A stretch of DNA of 32,199 nt from an uncultured Flavobacteriales bacterium (GTDB taxonomy: Bacteria; Bacteroidota; Bacteroidia; Flavobacteriales_D; Parvicellaceae), in assembly GCA_913030835.1 (NCBI GenBank), contig CAJWDP010000035.1:1-32199 (forward strand). The letters are read 5' to 3'. Position 1 is the stretch's first letter. Each line of letters begins with the position of its first letter. The translations under genes were made by a program, and so were the position numbers. Below the pieces are notes generated by a model. The model did not search any database and was not told where the DNA came from. It saw nothing but the letters and a program-made list of their open reading frames with translations. This document shows positions 17,137 to 24,834 of the stretch, piece after piece.

Positions 17137-17307
17137 TTTACTAAGTGGTGTATGTTGTAATAATCCAAAAACAATAATACTTAAATTCATCGACAAGTTC
17201 CAATCGGAAGTTCAACAACAATCAAATTATACAATTTTAGAAAAGTTGTTAACATCCAATTCCTCTAGACAAACGGAAAAACTATTTTTGAGTTAAAATA
17301 AGAGAAA
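17137..17307. promoter_or_regulatory. Divergent spacer with a promoter candidate for the transketolase operon
   Basis: This 171-base AT-rich gap separates the minus-strand small secreted gene from the plus-strand transketolase N-half gene. TATTTTTG (17283-17290) matches the Bacteroidota -7 consensus TAnnTTTG and ends 17 bases before the ATG at 17308. I could not find a TTTG -33 box at 19-21 bases upstream, so only half of the promoter is supported. No matching element was seen for the leftward gene. Confidence 0.4.
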
Positions 17308-18153
17308 ATGATCGATTACAAGCAGTTGAATGACCTGTGTTCTCAGACAAGAAGAGATATTGTCAGAATGGTTGCAGAAGTAAATTCCGGGCATCCAGGT
17401 GGATCCCTAGGTTGTGTAGAATACTTCATAGCCCTCTATCATGAAATTATGAATCACAATTCGGACTTTTCCATGGACGGAAAAGGAGAGGATGTATTTT
17501 TTCTTTCAAACGGACACATTTCACCCGTCTTTTATAGCACGCTGGCAAGAGCGGGATATTTCCCCGTGAATGAACTAAATACCTTTCGGAAAATTGATTC
17601 CCGACTCCAAGGACACCCTACCACCCACGAAGGCCTGCCTGGAGTCAGAGTGGCAAGCGGATCACTTGGCCAAGGGTTGTCCGTTGCAATTGGTGCTGCT
17701 CAATCAAAAAAGCTGAATGGAGACAGTTCATTTGTTTACTCATTGCATGGCGATGGAGAACTACAGGAAGGTCAAATTTGGGAGGCGGCTATGTATGCTG
17801 CCGGGAATGGAGTTGACAACTTAATTTCTACCGTTGACTACAATGGCAAGCAAATTGATGGGTCTTTGGATGATGTATTGCCAATGGGAGACCTGAAAAA
17901 GAAATGGGAAGCATTTGGATGGGAAACTCTTGAGATCGAAGATGGAAACAATATGAAACAAGTTATAGAAGGCTTGCAAAAAGCAAAAACATTAACCGGA
18001 AATAAAAAGCCTGTTATGATCTTAATGAGAACAGAGATGGGGAATGGAGTGGATTACATGATGGGCACGCACAAATGGCATGGATCAGCCCCAAATCAGG
18101 AACAATTGAATATTGCATTAAACCAGTTGGAAGAAACTTTAGGTGACTATTAG
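17308..18153 (+). CDS. Transketolase, N-terminal subunit
   Basis: The 281-residue protein is the thiamine-diphosphate-binding half of a split transketolase, which moves two-carbon units between sugar phosphates in the non-oxidative pentose phosphate pathway. NSGHPGGS (26-33) carries the conserved His. The cofactor and Mg motif runs from GDG (148-150) to Asn179 (HGDGELQEGQIWEAA to VDYNGKQ). The C-terminal half is encoded separately at 19571-20539; the sum of 603 residues is close to a full transketolase. The two genes are separated by a VWA gene, which is unusual because split halves are normally adjacent. Confidence 0.93.
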   Translation: MIDYKQLNDLCSQTRRDIVRMVAEVNSGHPGGSLGCVEYFIALYHEIMNHNSDFSMDGKGEDVFFLSNGHISPVFYSTLARAGYFPVNELNTFRKIDSRLQGHPTTHEGLPGVRVASGSLGQGLSVAIGAAQSKKLNGDSSFVYSLHGDGELQEGQIWEAAMYAAGNGVDNLISTVDYNGKQIDGSLDDVLPMGDLKKKWEAFGWETLEIEDGNNMKQVIEGLQKAKTLTGNKKPVMILMRTEMGNGVDYMMGTHKWHGSAPNQEQLNIALNQLEETLGDY

Positions 18154-18160
18154 CATTATA

Positions 18161-18179
18161 CATGTAAACGATTTACATG
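18161..18179 (+). promoter_or_regulatory. Perfect inverted repeat spanning the VWA gene start codon
   Basis: CATGTAAA (18161-18168), spacer CGA, and TTTACATG (18172-18179) form a perfect 8+8 bp inverted repeat. The ATG of the VWA gene (18177-18179) is the end of the right arm. As RNA the start codon would be paired in a tight hairpin; as DNA the dyad is operator-like. The left arm also contains ATGTAA (18162-18167), a start codon directly followed by a stop. Confidence 0.6.
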
Positions 18180-19574
18180 AATAGAATTATTGTAACCATA
18201 TTAATAGTAGTAATTACCAGTGTTTGTATCGCACAGCAATCAAATACAGATTCCAACATTGAAACGACTAGAGTTTTATTCATTTTTGATGGATCAAACA
18301 GCATGAATGCTCAATGGCAGAGCAGTAGTAAAATTAAGATCGCAAAGCAACTTTTAAAACAAACTTTAGATAGCTTAAAAGGGTTTGAAAATATTGAGTT
18401 GGCCCTTCGCATGTATGGGCATCAATACAAAATATATCCTGGACAACAAAACTGTGAGGACACCAAACTAGAAGTCCCTTTTGCACCGGGAGACGACAAT
18501 ATTGACAGAATTAAAACACGATTGAGAAGTCTTACCCCCCAAGGCACAACACCTATAGCTCGAAGCCTAGAATACGCCGCAAATGACTTTCCCGAATGTT
18601 CAAATTGCAGAAATGTTATTGTTTTAATTACTGATGGAATTGAAGCTTGCGATGAAGATCCTTGCGCTGTTGCAAGAGCCCTAAGGTCAAAAGGAATTAT
18701 CCTTAAGCCATTTGTTATTGGAATTGGCATTGATCCAAGCAAATTATTGTCCTTGAAGTGCATTGGAAAGTACTATGACGCAACGAGTGAAGCAACGTTT
18801 AAAAGTGCGCTTAGGGTTGTTGTCAGCGAAGCGCTGAATAATACCACGGTTCAGGTCAATCTGAAAAAAGAATCAGGAAAACCAACAGAAACGGACGTTC
18901 CAATGGTTTTTTACAACCGCAAAAACGGGGCTCCTATGTATAACTTTATGCATACACTGGACAAATGGCAAAACCCCGATACGCTCAGTATAGATCCGTT
19001 AAGCATATACGATCTGGAAGTGTTCACAATTCCCCATTTAAGAAAAGACAGCATCCGGTTTAAACCCGGTGTGCACAACATTGTCGAATTGGATGCAGGA
19101 CAGGGTGAACTGACTGTGAACGTAAATAGCTCGGGCGGAAGATTTCCGGGGATGAAAGTGCTGATTAAAGATCCGGCAACCAGCGAAATCATTCATGTTC
19201 AAAACATGAACAGCTCAACTAAATTGCTAATTGGTGAATACGACTTAGAAATTTTGACATTACCAAGGATCAAATTTGAAAAGGTTAAAATCAAACAGAG
19301 CAAAAGAACAACCATTGAAATTCAGCAACCAGGAAACCTCAACATCGTGTACCCAGCCACCGGAAACGGGTGCATCTACAAGATGGAAGGAGACCAACAA
19401 CAATGGGTGTGCCCATTGCAAGCGAACGAGCTGGTAGAAATGTTCGTGATGCAACCTGGAAAATACAAGCTGGTGTTCCGATCCGATCGATCAAGGAGGG
19501 CAGCCTACACAGTAGAAAAAGATTTTAGAATATCCTCAGGACTAATTACAGATTTAAATTTATTACATCCATGA
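18177..19574 (+). CDS. Secreted von Willebrand factor A domain protein
   Basis: The 465-residue protein has a signal peptide (cleavage near IAQ, residue 20). A VWA domain spans about 31-200 with a complete metal-ion-dependent adhesion site: Asp38, Ser40, Ser42 (DGSNSM), Thr124 or Thr125 (GTTPIA) and Asp153 (LITDGIE). Four Cys residues at 93, 141, 144 and 158 together with Cys163 suggest disulphides. Residues from about 210 to 465 look like repeated small beta-sandwich modules (GELTVNV, GNLNIVY). It should act in the periplasm or at the cell surface, binding a protein partner through the metal site; the partner is unknown. It lies between the two transketolase genes, 23 bases after the first and overlapping the second by four bases (ATGA, 19571-19574). 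Confidence 0.88.
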   Translation: MNRIIVTILIVVITSVCIAQQSNTDSNIETTRVLFIFDGSNSMNAQWQSSSKIKIAKQLLKQTLDSLKGFENIELALRMYGHQYKIYPGQQNCEDTKLEVPFAPGDDNIDRIKTRLRSLTPQGTTPIARSLEYAANDFPECSNCRNVIVLITDGIEACDEDPCAVARALRSKGIILKPFVIGIGIDPSKLLSLKCIGKYYDATSEATFKSALRVVVSEALNNTTVQVNLKKESGKPTETDVPMVFYNRKNGAPMYNFMHTLDKWQNPDTLSIDPLSIYDLEVFTIPHLRKDSIRFKPGVHNIVELDAGQGELTVNVNSSGGRFPGMKVLIKDPATSEIIHVQNMNSSTKLLIGEYDLEILTLPRIKFEKVKIKQSKRTTIEIQQPGNLNIVYPATGNGCIYKMEGDQQQWVCPLQANELVEMFVMQPGKYKLVFRSDRSRRAAYTVEKDFRISSGLITDLNLLHP

Positions 19575-20539
19575 AAGAGTTTAACATACTTGGGAATCAA
19601 GATACCAGATCTGGTTTTGGAGACGGTCTATTACAGCTAGGACACGCGAATGAAAATGTTGTAGCCCTATGCGCAGACTTAACCGGATCACTTAAAATGA
19701 ATGCATTTGAAAACACCTTCCCCGATCGCTTTTTTCAGGTAGGAATTGCAGAAGCAAATATGATGGGAATAGCCGCCGGTATGACCATAGGAGGAAAAAT
19801 ACCCTTCACGGGAACTTTTGCCAATTTTTCAACTGGTAGAGTATATGATCAAATTAGACAATCGATCGCTTATTCCCATAAAAACGTGAAGATTTGTGCA
19901 TCACATGCCGGGCTTACATTAGGTGAAGACGGAGCCACTCATCAAATCTTGGAGGATATCGGGATGATGAAAATGCTACCCGGAATGACGGTAATAAATC
20001 CGTGCGATTACAATCAGACCAAAGCAGCTACAATAGCCATAGCCGAACATGAAGGGCCGGTATATCTGCGCTTCGGAAGGCCTAAGGTGCCTATTTTTAT
20101 TGAAGAGAATGAACCCTTTGTGATTGGGAAAGCTGTCATGTTGAATGAAGGAACAGATGTATCTATCTTCGCAACAGGCCATCTGGTTTGGAAAGCGATC
20201 GAAGCAGGTCGTGTTCTCGCGGAACAGGGAATTTCCGCCGAAATTATAAATATCCATACCATTAAACCATTGGATGAAGAAGCAGTCTTACAATCGGTAA
20301 ACAAAACAAAATGTGCTGTGACGGCTGAGGAACATCAGCTGGCCGGAGGACTTGGTGATTCGATTGCTCAGTTGCTTTCCAGAACTCAACCTGCTCCAAT
20401 AGAATATGTAGCAGTAAACGATACTTTTGGAGAAAGTGGAACTCCGGACCAGCTTATGGTCAAATATGGCCTGGATTCTTCAGACATAATCAATGCAGCT
20501 AAAAGAGCAATTGCAAGAACATCAAAACAAATGGCTTAG
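19571..20539 (+). CDS. Transketolase, C-terminal subunit
   Basis: The 322-residue protein holds the pyrimidine-binding and C-terminal domains of the split transketolase. Glu61 in QVGIAEANM is the conserved Glu that activates thiamine diphosphate. SHAGLTLGEDGATHQ (111-125) is the second conserved active-site stretch, and the C-terminal domain includes AVTAEEHQLAGGLGD. Its ATG overlaps the stop of the VWA gene, so its translation probably depends on ribosomes that have finished the VWA protein. It should form a complex with the product of 17308-18153. It resembles the C-terminal subunits of transketolase rather than a pyruvate dehydrogenase beta chain because the partner gene carries transketolase motifs. 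Confidence 0.93.
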   Translation: MKEFNILGNQDTRSGFGDGLLQLGHANENVVALCADLTGSLKMNAFENTFPDRFFQVGIAEANMMGIAAGMTIGGKIPFTGTFANFSTGRVYDQIRQSIAYSHKNVKICASHAGLTLGEDGATHQILEDIGMMKMLPGMTVINPCDYNQTKAATIAIAEHEGPVYLRFGRPKVPIFIEENEPFVIGKAVMLNEGTDVSIFATGHLVWKAIEAGRVLAEQGISAEIINIHTIKPLDEEAVLQSVNKTKCAVTAEEHQLAGGLGDSIAQLLSRTQPAPIEYVAVNDTFGESGTPDQLMVKYGLDSSDIINAAKRAIARTSKQMA

Positions 20540-20573
20540 GTGACTTAACTAGTAGTCTGGCCATCCGAAATTC

Positions 20574-21104
20574 ATGACTGACGAAGAACTGGTTAAATTA
20601 TTTAAGGATGGTGACAATCCAAATTATGCCTTTAATCTGATCGTTAGAAAACACCAGGAACGTCTTTATTGGATGATCAACCGAATCGTTCAGAACCATG
20701 ACGATTCGGACGATGTAATTCAAAACGTTTTCATCAAAGCATGGAAAGCCCTACCAAAATTTAGAGAGGATGCTAATCTTTACAGCTGGCTCTATAGAAT
20801 CGCAACAAATGAAGCACTAACCTTTATCAAAAAAAGAAAAAGGCGGGGCTATACTGTTGAGGTAGATAGTCAATTTAAAGGAACGTTAAACACGAATGAT
20901 CCAACGGAAAATGAAATTTTGGAAAAATTAGAAACAGCGATTGCCCGTCTTCCGGAGAAACAACGTTTAGTATTTCACCTTAAATACTACGAAGAAAAAA
21001 AGTACGCTGAAATTTCAGAAATTTTGGATACTTCAGTAGGAAGTCTCAAGGCATCTTATCACCATGCAGTTAAAAAAATCGAACAATTTCTTACCGATAA
21101 TTAA
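20574..21104 (+). CDS. ECF-type RNA polymerase sigma factor
   Basis: The 176-residue protein has sigma region 2 at about 22-90 (DDVIQNVFIKAWKAL, LYSWLYRIATNEA) and region 4 at about 117-170 (LPEKQRLVFHLKYYEEKKYAEISEIL, VGSLKASYHHAVKKI), with no region 3, as in ECF sigma factors. It redirects RNA polymerase in response to an envelope signal. The next two genes encode a probable membrane anti-sigma factor and a CpxP-like periplasmic protein, a trio known in Bacteroidota. It starts 34 bases after the transketolase C-half, so it may share that transcript or have its own promoter inside that gene; I did not see one. Confidence 0.93.
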   Translation: MTDEELVKLFKDGDNPNYAFNLIVRKHQERLYWMINRIVQNHDDSDDVIQNVFIKAWKALPKFREDANLYSWLYRIATNEALTFIKKRKRRGYTVEVDSQFKGTLNTNDPTENEILEKLETAIARLPEKQRLVFHLKYYEEKKYAEISEILDTSVGSLKASYHHAVKKIEQFLTDN

Positions 21105-21134
21105 ACCAATTCAACAATTGAAAGTCTTAAGAAC

Positions 21135-21707
21135 GTGGATATAAATGAGGAACATAACGATGGCGCAGAGCTTGAGAAAATGGCTCCAACCCTATTTGGG
21201 CTAAAAAAAGATCGATTGGGAAACGTTCCTGATGGCTACTTTGATGAATTGCCTCAAAGGATTCAGGAGGCCATTTCATCAAAGGAAAATACAAAGTGGC
21301 AATGGTCGAATATGTTCAAAACAAAACGGTATATCAGCTATGTACTAACTACGATTGCTCTTATTTTCGGTATTTACTGGGTGGTAGACAATCAAAACCA
21401 ATTCAACAGAAATAATAATGATCTGGTTCATCACGAGTTTATTGAACTTGAAAACATGACGGTTTCTGACATCATTGACGAACTTTCTGGTTTTACTATA
21501 GAGAGTGAAGAAATAAGTTTGCTTGATACCACGGTAACTAACAACTTTCTAGCAACATTGGATCACGATTACTATTTCGACGATTTTTACAATTCTTTTG
21601 ACGAAGAACCTTCACCTAATTACGAGGATGAACTCTACTTGGAAGAACTGGAGAGTTACTTCGGCAGCTTTGAATTGGAATTCAACGAAGAAATCAAACT
21701 AAACTGA
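21135..21707 (+). CDS. Probable membrane-bound anti-sigma factor
   Basis: The 190-residue frame starts with GTG at 21135 (MDINEEHNDG); an ATG at 21180 is the other possible start. The cytoplasmic part contains GNVPDGYFDELPQRI (29-43), a pattern seen in proteins encoded next to ECF sigma genes in Bacteroidota. One transmembrane segment lies at about 66-84 (YISYVLTTIALIFGIYWVV). The remaining 105 residues are strikingly acidic (DDFYNSFDEEPS, EDELYLEELESYF). The expected topology is sigma-binding N-terminus in the cytoplasm and acidic C-terminus in the periplasm. Function is inferred from position and topology, not from a confirmed domain. It ends five bases before the CpxP-like gene. Confidence 0.75.
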   Translation: MDINEEHNDGAELEKMAPTLFGLKKDRLGNVPDGYFDELPQRIQEAISSKENTKWQWSNMFKTKRYISYVLTTIALIFGIYWVVDNQNQFNRNNNDLVHHEFIELENMTVSDIIDELSGFTIESEEISLLDTTVTNNFLATLDHDYYFDDFYNSFDEEPSPNYEDELYLEELESYFGSFELEFNEEIKLN

Positions 21708-21712
21708 ACATT

Positions 21713-22168
21713 ATGAAAACATTTATTTGGTTAATCGCATTTAGTTTTTCCTTATTACCTATGCAACTACTTGCGCAGGGTCAGGGAGGGAAAAAAGAGC
21801 AAATAGAAGCAAAACGTATCGCTTTTTATACAGAAAAACTCGACCTAAGTCGATCGGAAGCTGAGGTTTTTTGGCCTGTGTACCGGGAGATGAACAAGCA
21901 GCTGCTGGAATTAAGAAAAGAGATGAAAGCAAAACGAAAAGGCAATGTTTCAGAAATTAGCGACAATGAATTGGAAAAACTTTTGGATGACATGATAGAC
22001 TTCAAGCAAAAGGAGCTTGATGTGAAAAAAAGGTACCACGAAGAATTCAAGGATATTTTACCGATTCGTAAGGTTGCTAAGCTCTATCATGCTGAAGAAC
22101 AATTCAAAAAAAGAATGGAATCCAGTAAAAGTAAACCACCCGGGGCTCAACAGCGTCCACGTAGATAA
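21713..22168 (+). CDS. CpxP/Spy-like periplasmic protein, probable sensor for the ECF sigma factor
   Basis: The 151-residue protein has a signal peptide ending near residue 22 (LLAQ). The mature protein is nearly all charged helix, with YTEKLDLSRSEAEVFWPVYREMNKQL resembling the LTxxQ-type motif of Spy/CpxP proteins, and a basic Pro-rich end (QQRPRR). In other bacteria such proteins sense metal or misfolding stress and bind the anti-sigma factor. Here it follows a sigma factor and its probable anti-sigma factor with a 5-base gap, so it most likely tunes that pathway. Its strong basic charge would suit binding to the acidic periplasmic tail of the preceding protein, which is my inference. Confidence 0.82.
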   Translation: MKTFIWLIAFSFSLLPMQLLAQGQGGKKEQIEAKRIAFYTEKLDLSRSEAEVFWPVYREMNKQLLELRKEMKAKRKGNVSEISDNELEKLLDDMIDFKQKELDVKKRYHEEFKDILPIRKVAKLYHAEEQFKKRMESSKSKPPGAQQRPRR

Positions 22169-22207
22169 GAAACCTTCTGTTTCGCCATTGTATTGTAACT
22201 TAGGGCC

Positions 22208-23389
22208 ATGTCCGATTTGAAGCAATTTAAAGAGCTGTTAGCTCAAACTTCTCCCACGCCTTTAGGGCTTTCAATAAGAAGTGCAAAAGGTAGCTGTGTT
22301 TATGATAAACATGGGAAGGAATACCTAGATTTTACTTCCGGCATAGCCGTAAGTGCATTAGGCCATGGCCATCCAAAAATTAATGACGCCTTGAAGAAGC
22401 AGATCGACAAACATCTGCATGTAATGGTTTATGGTGAATTCATACAAGAAGCACAACTAGATCTAGCTAAAAAACTGACCGCCATACTCCCCAAAAATCT
22501 TTCACAGGTTTATTTTGTGAATTCGGGAACTGAGGCAAATGAAGGTGCTTTAAAGCTTGCCAAACGCTTCAATCAGAGAACCGAGATCGTTTCTTTTGAA
22601 AAAAGCTATCATGGTAGCACCCATGGTTCCCTTTCCGTGAGTGGAAACGAAAATAAGAAATACGCTTTTCGACCCTTGCTACCTGATGTAAAGTTCATCC
22701 CTTTTAACTGCGAAAGTTCCCTGAATTCAATAACGACCAGAACCTCTTGCGTAATAATGGAGACAATCCAGGGCGATGCAGGAATTCGAATTCCCACTCG
22801 ATCGTTCATGCAAGCATTGAGAAGCAGGTGTACTGAAACCGGGGCATTACTGATCTTAGACGAAATTCAATGTGGAATGGGAAGAACGGGAACCATGTTT
22901 GCTTTCGAGCATTTTGAAATTGTTCCCGACATCCTTACACTTGGAAAAGCATTTGGTGGTGGCATGCCAATAGGAGCTTTTGTAGCCTCCGAAAAAATCA
23001 TGCAGTCACTAAGCAGTAATCCTCCGTTGGGCCACATTACGACATTTGGAGGTCATCCACTCCCTTGCGCAGCTGCAGCTGCAGCATTGTCTATACTAGA
23101 AGAAGAAAAAATAATAGATCGGGTGGAGGAACTTGGGAACCTACTCGAATCAATACTTCAGCATGAAAACGTAATAGAAATCAGAAGAATTGGGCTTATG
23201 CTAGCAATTGATCTGGAGTCCCCCCAACAGGTTCAAAAAGTCGTAGAGAAAACGATGGAAAACGGTGTTCTTTGTTTTTGGTTCTTGTCATGTCCAGCAA
23301 GTTTTCGAGTTGCACCGCCCTTGAATATTAGTAAGGAGGATCTCGAGAAAGGAGCACATGTTATAAGACGTGCTTTTGACACCCTTTAA
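22208..23389 (+). CDS. Class III PLP-dependent aminotransferase, acetylornithine/ornithine aminotransferase-like
   Basis: The 393-residue protein has the full class III layout: DFTSGIAVSALGHGHP (41-56), SGTEAN (106-111), ILDEIQCGMGRTG with Asp218 for the pyridine nitrogen, and the PLP lysine Lys247 in LTLGKAFGGGMP. Acetylornithine, ornithine or a related omega-amino acid is the likely amino donor; the sequence alone does not settle which. No arginine biosynthesis genes adjoin it. It lies 39 bases after the CpxP-like gene and converges on the CoA-binding gene, their ends overlapping by four bases. A GAAAC/GTTTC short repeat (22169-22183) in the gap is too weak to call a terminator. Confidence 0.88.
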   Translation: MSDLKQFKELLAQTSPTPLGLSIRSAKGSCVYDKHGKEYLDFTSGIAVSALGHGHPKINDALKKQIDKHLHVMVYGEFIQEAQLDLAKKLTAILPKNLSQVYFVNSGTEANEGALKLAKRFNQRTEIVSFEKSYHGSTHGSLSVSGNENKKYAFRPLLPDVKFIPFNCESSLNSITTRTSCVIMETIQGDAGIRIPTRSFMQALRSRCTETGALLILDEIQCGMGRTGTMFAFEHFEIVPDILTLGKAFGGGMPIGAFVASEKIMQSLSSNPPLGHITTFGGHPLPCAAAAAALSILEEEKIIDRVEELGNLLESILQHENVIEIRRIGLMLAIDLESPQQVQKVVEKTMENGVLCFWFLSCPASFRVAPPLNISKEDLEKGAHVIRRAFDTL

Positions 23390-23751
23390 AATACCCCCAT
23401 ATTTAACATCACGAGAGTACACGCTTCCTCCACCTGAATACCCATTGATTGAAGTCTTTCCATATATTCAGGGCTTTCCGCTCCTGGATTAAAAATCACC
23501 CTTCTCGGCCGAATGGATTCAATGTAGTTGTAATAATCACGCTGATTTTCAGCCCTTAGGTAAAGAGTTATGGTATCAACACCTTCCAAAGGCACAGGAT
23601 TGTCATGAATTTTAACATTGTCAACCTCCCCTGCTTTCCTACCGACTGCATGAACCGTATAACCATTTTCGATGAGCAATTTCAACGCTTTATTACTGTA
23701 GCGAGCACTATTTTCCGATGCTCCAAGCACCAATACTTTTTCTCCTTTCAT
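23386..23751 (-). CDS. CoA-binding domain protein
   Basis: The 121-residue protein is a single Rossmann-like domain of the CoA_binding_2 type. It starts with VLVLGASENSARYSNKA (6-22), has HAVGRK near 34-39, NPGAESPE at 88-95, and a conserved Cys111 in EEACTLVM. It probably binds CoA or a related nucleotide in the cytoplasm; no reaction is known for the family. Its ATG overlaps the stop of the upstream MORN/YwqK-like gene by four bases. Its stop overlaps that of the convergent aminotransferase gene. Confidence 0.85.
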   Translation of the reverse strand: MKGEKVLVLGASENSARYSNKALKLLIENGYTVHAVGRKAGEVDNVKIHDNPVPLEGVDTITLYLRAENQRDYYNYIESIRPRRVIFNPGAESPEYMERLQSMGIQVEEACTLVMLNMGVF

Positions 23752-24803
23752 TTTTCTTTTTCCTTTTTGGCTTTTGCTTCTTTTTTCTTTTTTCTTTCTT
23801 CCTCTTTTGCTTTTCTTTTCGCTTCCTTTGGATCTTCCTCCGGAGCCTCACCAGTATCAATTACAACAGGGTTTCCAAACCGATCGTACTCTACTTTTTT
23901 ATATACTTCATCATTCGAATAGAATAGCTCCAGCTTGGGTTTACCGTCCTCATGAAAGGACTTCCAATGCCCACTACTTTTTCCTTCAGAATACACTTCA
24001 ATTTCCCGCAGCACCCCGTCGTCGTAATAAAATTTCCACTCCCCTTCCTTCTTTCCATTCGAGTAGTAATTTTGAAACAACATTTGCCCTTCTGCTGTGT
24101 AGAAAACTGACTCACCATCAAGTTTTCCCTGCATGTAATTTTTAGCCATTTTGATCTGGCCATTATCGTAATACAAAACGTATTTCCCATCAAACAAACC
24201 ATTAGCGTAACCAATTTCACTTCGTGGCGTTCCATTGTCATAATTGACTACACTAAGTCCGTGCTTCAAGTTGTTCGAATAGCTTTCCTTTTTAGTCACC
24301 TGACCAGATTCGGAAAACCAAGTCCACTCCCCTTCTTTGCTTCCCATGTCGTAGTTGTTTTCCCAAGCTAAAGTGCCATCTTCATACCAGTATCTCCACC
24401 AACCGTGCTCAATATTTTGAATGTAGGGAGTAATTGCTTTTTTATTGCCATTCTCCCAGTATGCTAAAGAGTTTCCATGTTCTTTTCCATTGATAAATTC
24501 GGCTTCTCTTTCTCTGTTTTCATTATCGTAAAATGACACACAAACCCCCGTAAAAGGCTTTTGAGTTTTTTTGTTGTATATAAGTGAGTTTCCTGCGTCG
24601 TATTCGAGGTCATCATTACAATTACATGCCTTCACTGACCTCTTTGGTGTTTCGGATTGATTTTCCTTGGACTCATCAGTCACCTGCTGATCATCAGAAG
24701 AATTTACCGGATTCCCTCTAGTTATCTGCCCAGTTCCAATGGTTACACCCACAAATAAAAGTAAGAAGATGAGAGGGGTACGAATTAAATACGACTGAAT
24801 CAT
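23748..24803 (-). CDS. Secreted or membrane-anchored MORN/YwqK-like repeat protein with basic tail
   Basis: The 351-residue protein begins with a hydrophobic signal segment (about 8-24). Residues about 70-310 are eight or so MORN_2-like repeats of about 23 residues (GKEHGNSLAYWENG, GKKEGEWKFYYDDG, SSGHWKSFHEDG). Proteins with this repeat are often labelled YwqK-family antitoxin, but in Bacteroidota they are usually secreted and no toxin gene is visible here, so I do not support that label. The last 33 residues are almost all Lys, Glu, Arg and Ala and likely form a charged helix. It is separated by 31 bases from the upstream glycosyltransferase gene and overlaps the CoA-binding gene by four bases. 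Confidence 0.85.
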   Translation of the reverse strand: MIQSYLIRTPLIFLLLFVGVTIGTGQITRGNPVNSSDDQQVTDESKENQSETPKRSVKACNCNDDLEYDAGNSLIYNKKTQKPFTGVCVSFYDNENREREAEFINGKEHGNSLAYWENGNKKAITPYIQNIEHGWWRYWYEDGTLAWENNYDMGSKEGEWTWFSESGQVTKKESYSNNLKHGLSVVNYDNGTPRSEIGYANGLFDGKYVLYYDNGQIKMAKNYMQGKLDGESVFYTAEGQMLFQNYYSNGKKEGEWKFYYDDGVLREIEVYSEGKSSGHWKSFHEDGKPKLELFYSNDEVYKKVEYDRFGNPVVIDTGEAPEEDPKEAKRKAKEEERKKKKEAKAKKEKEK

Positions 24804-24834
24804 GAAAACGATTTTACGCCTTAATTTACAATTT

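Noticed and set aside
23605-23927. Phe/Ser-rich plus-strand frames that look like membrane proteins
   Set aside because: They are the reverse complement of the Lys-rich tail of the MORN/YwqK-like protein; Lys codons read backwards give Phe and Leu.
23748-24803. Toxin-antitoxin system (YwqK label)
   Set aside because: The protein is exported and no toxin-like partner is present; the CoA-binding neighbour is not a toxin family.
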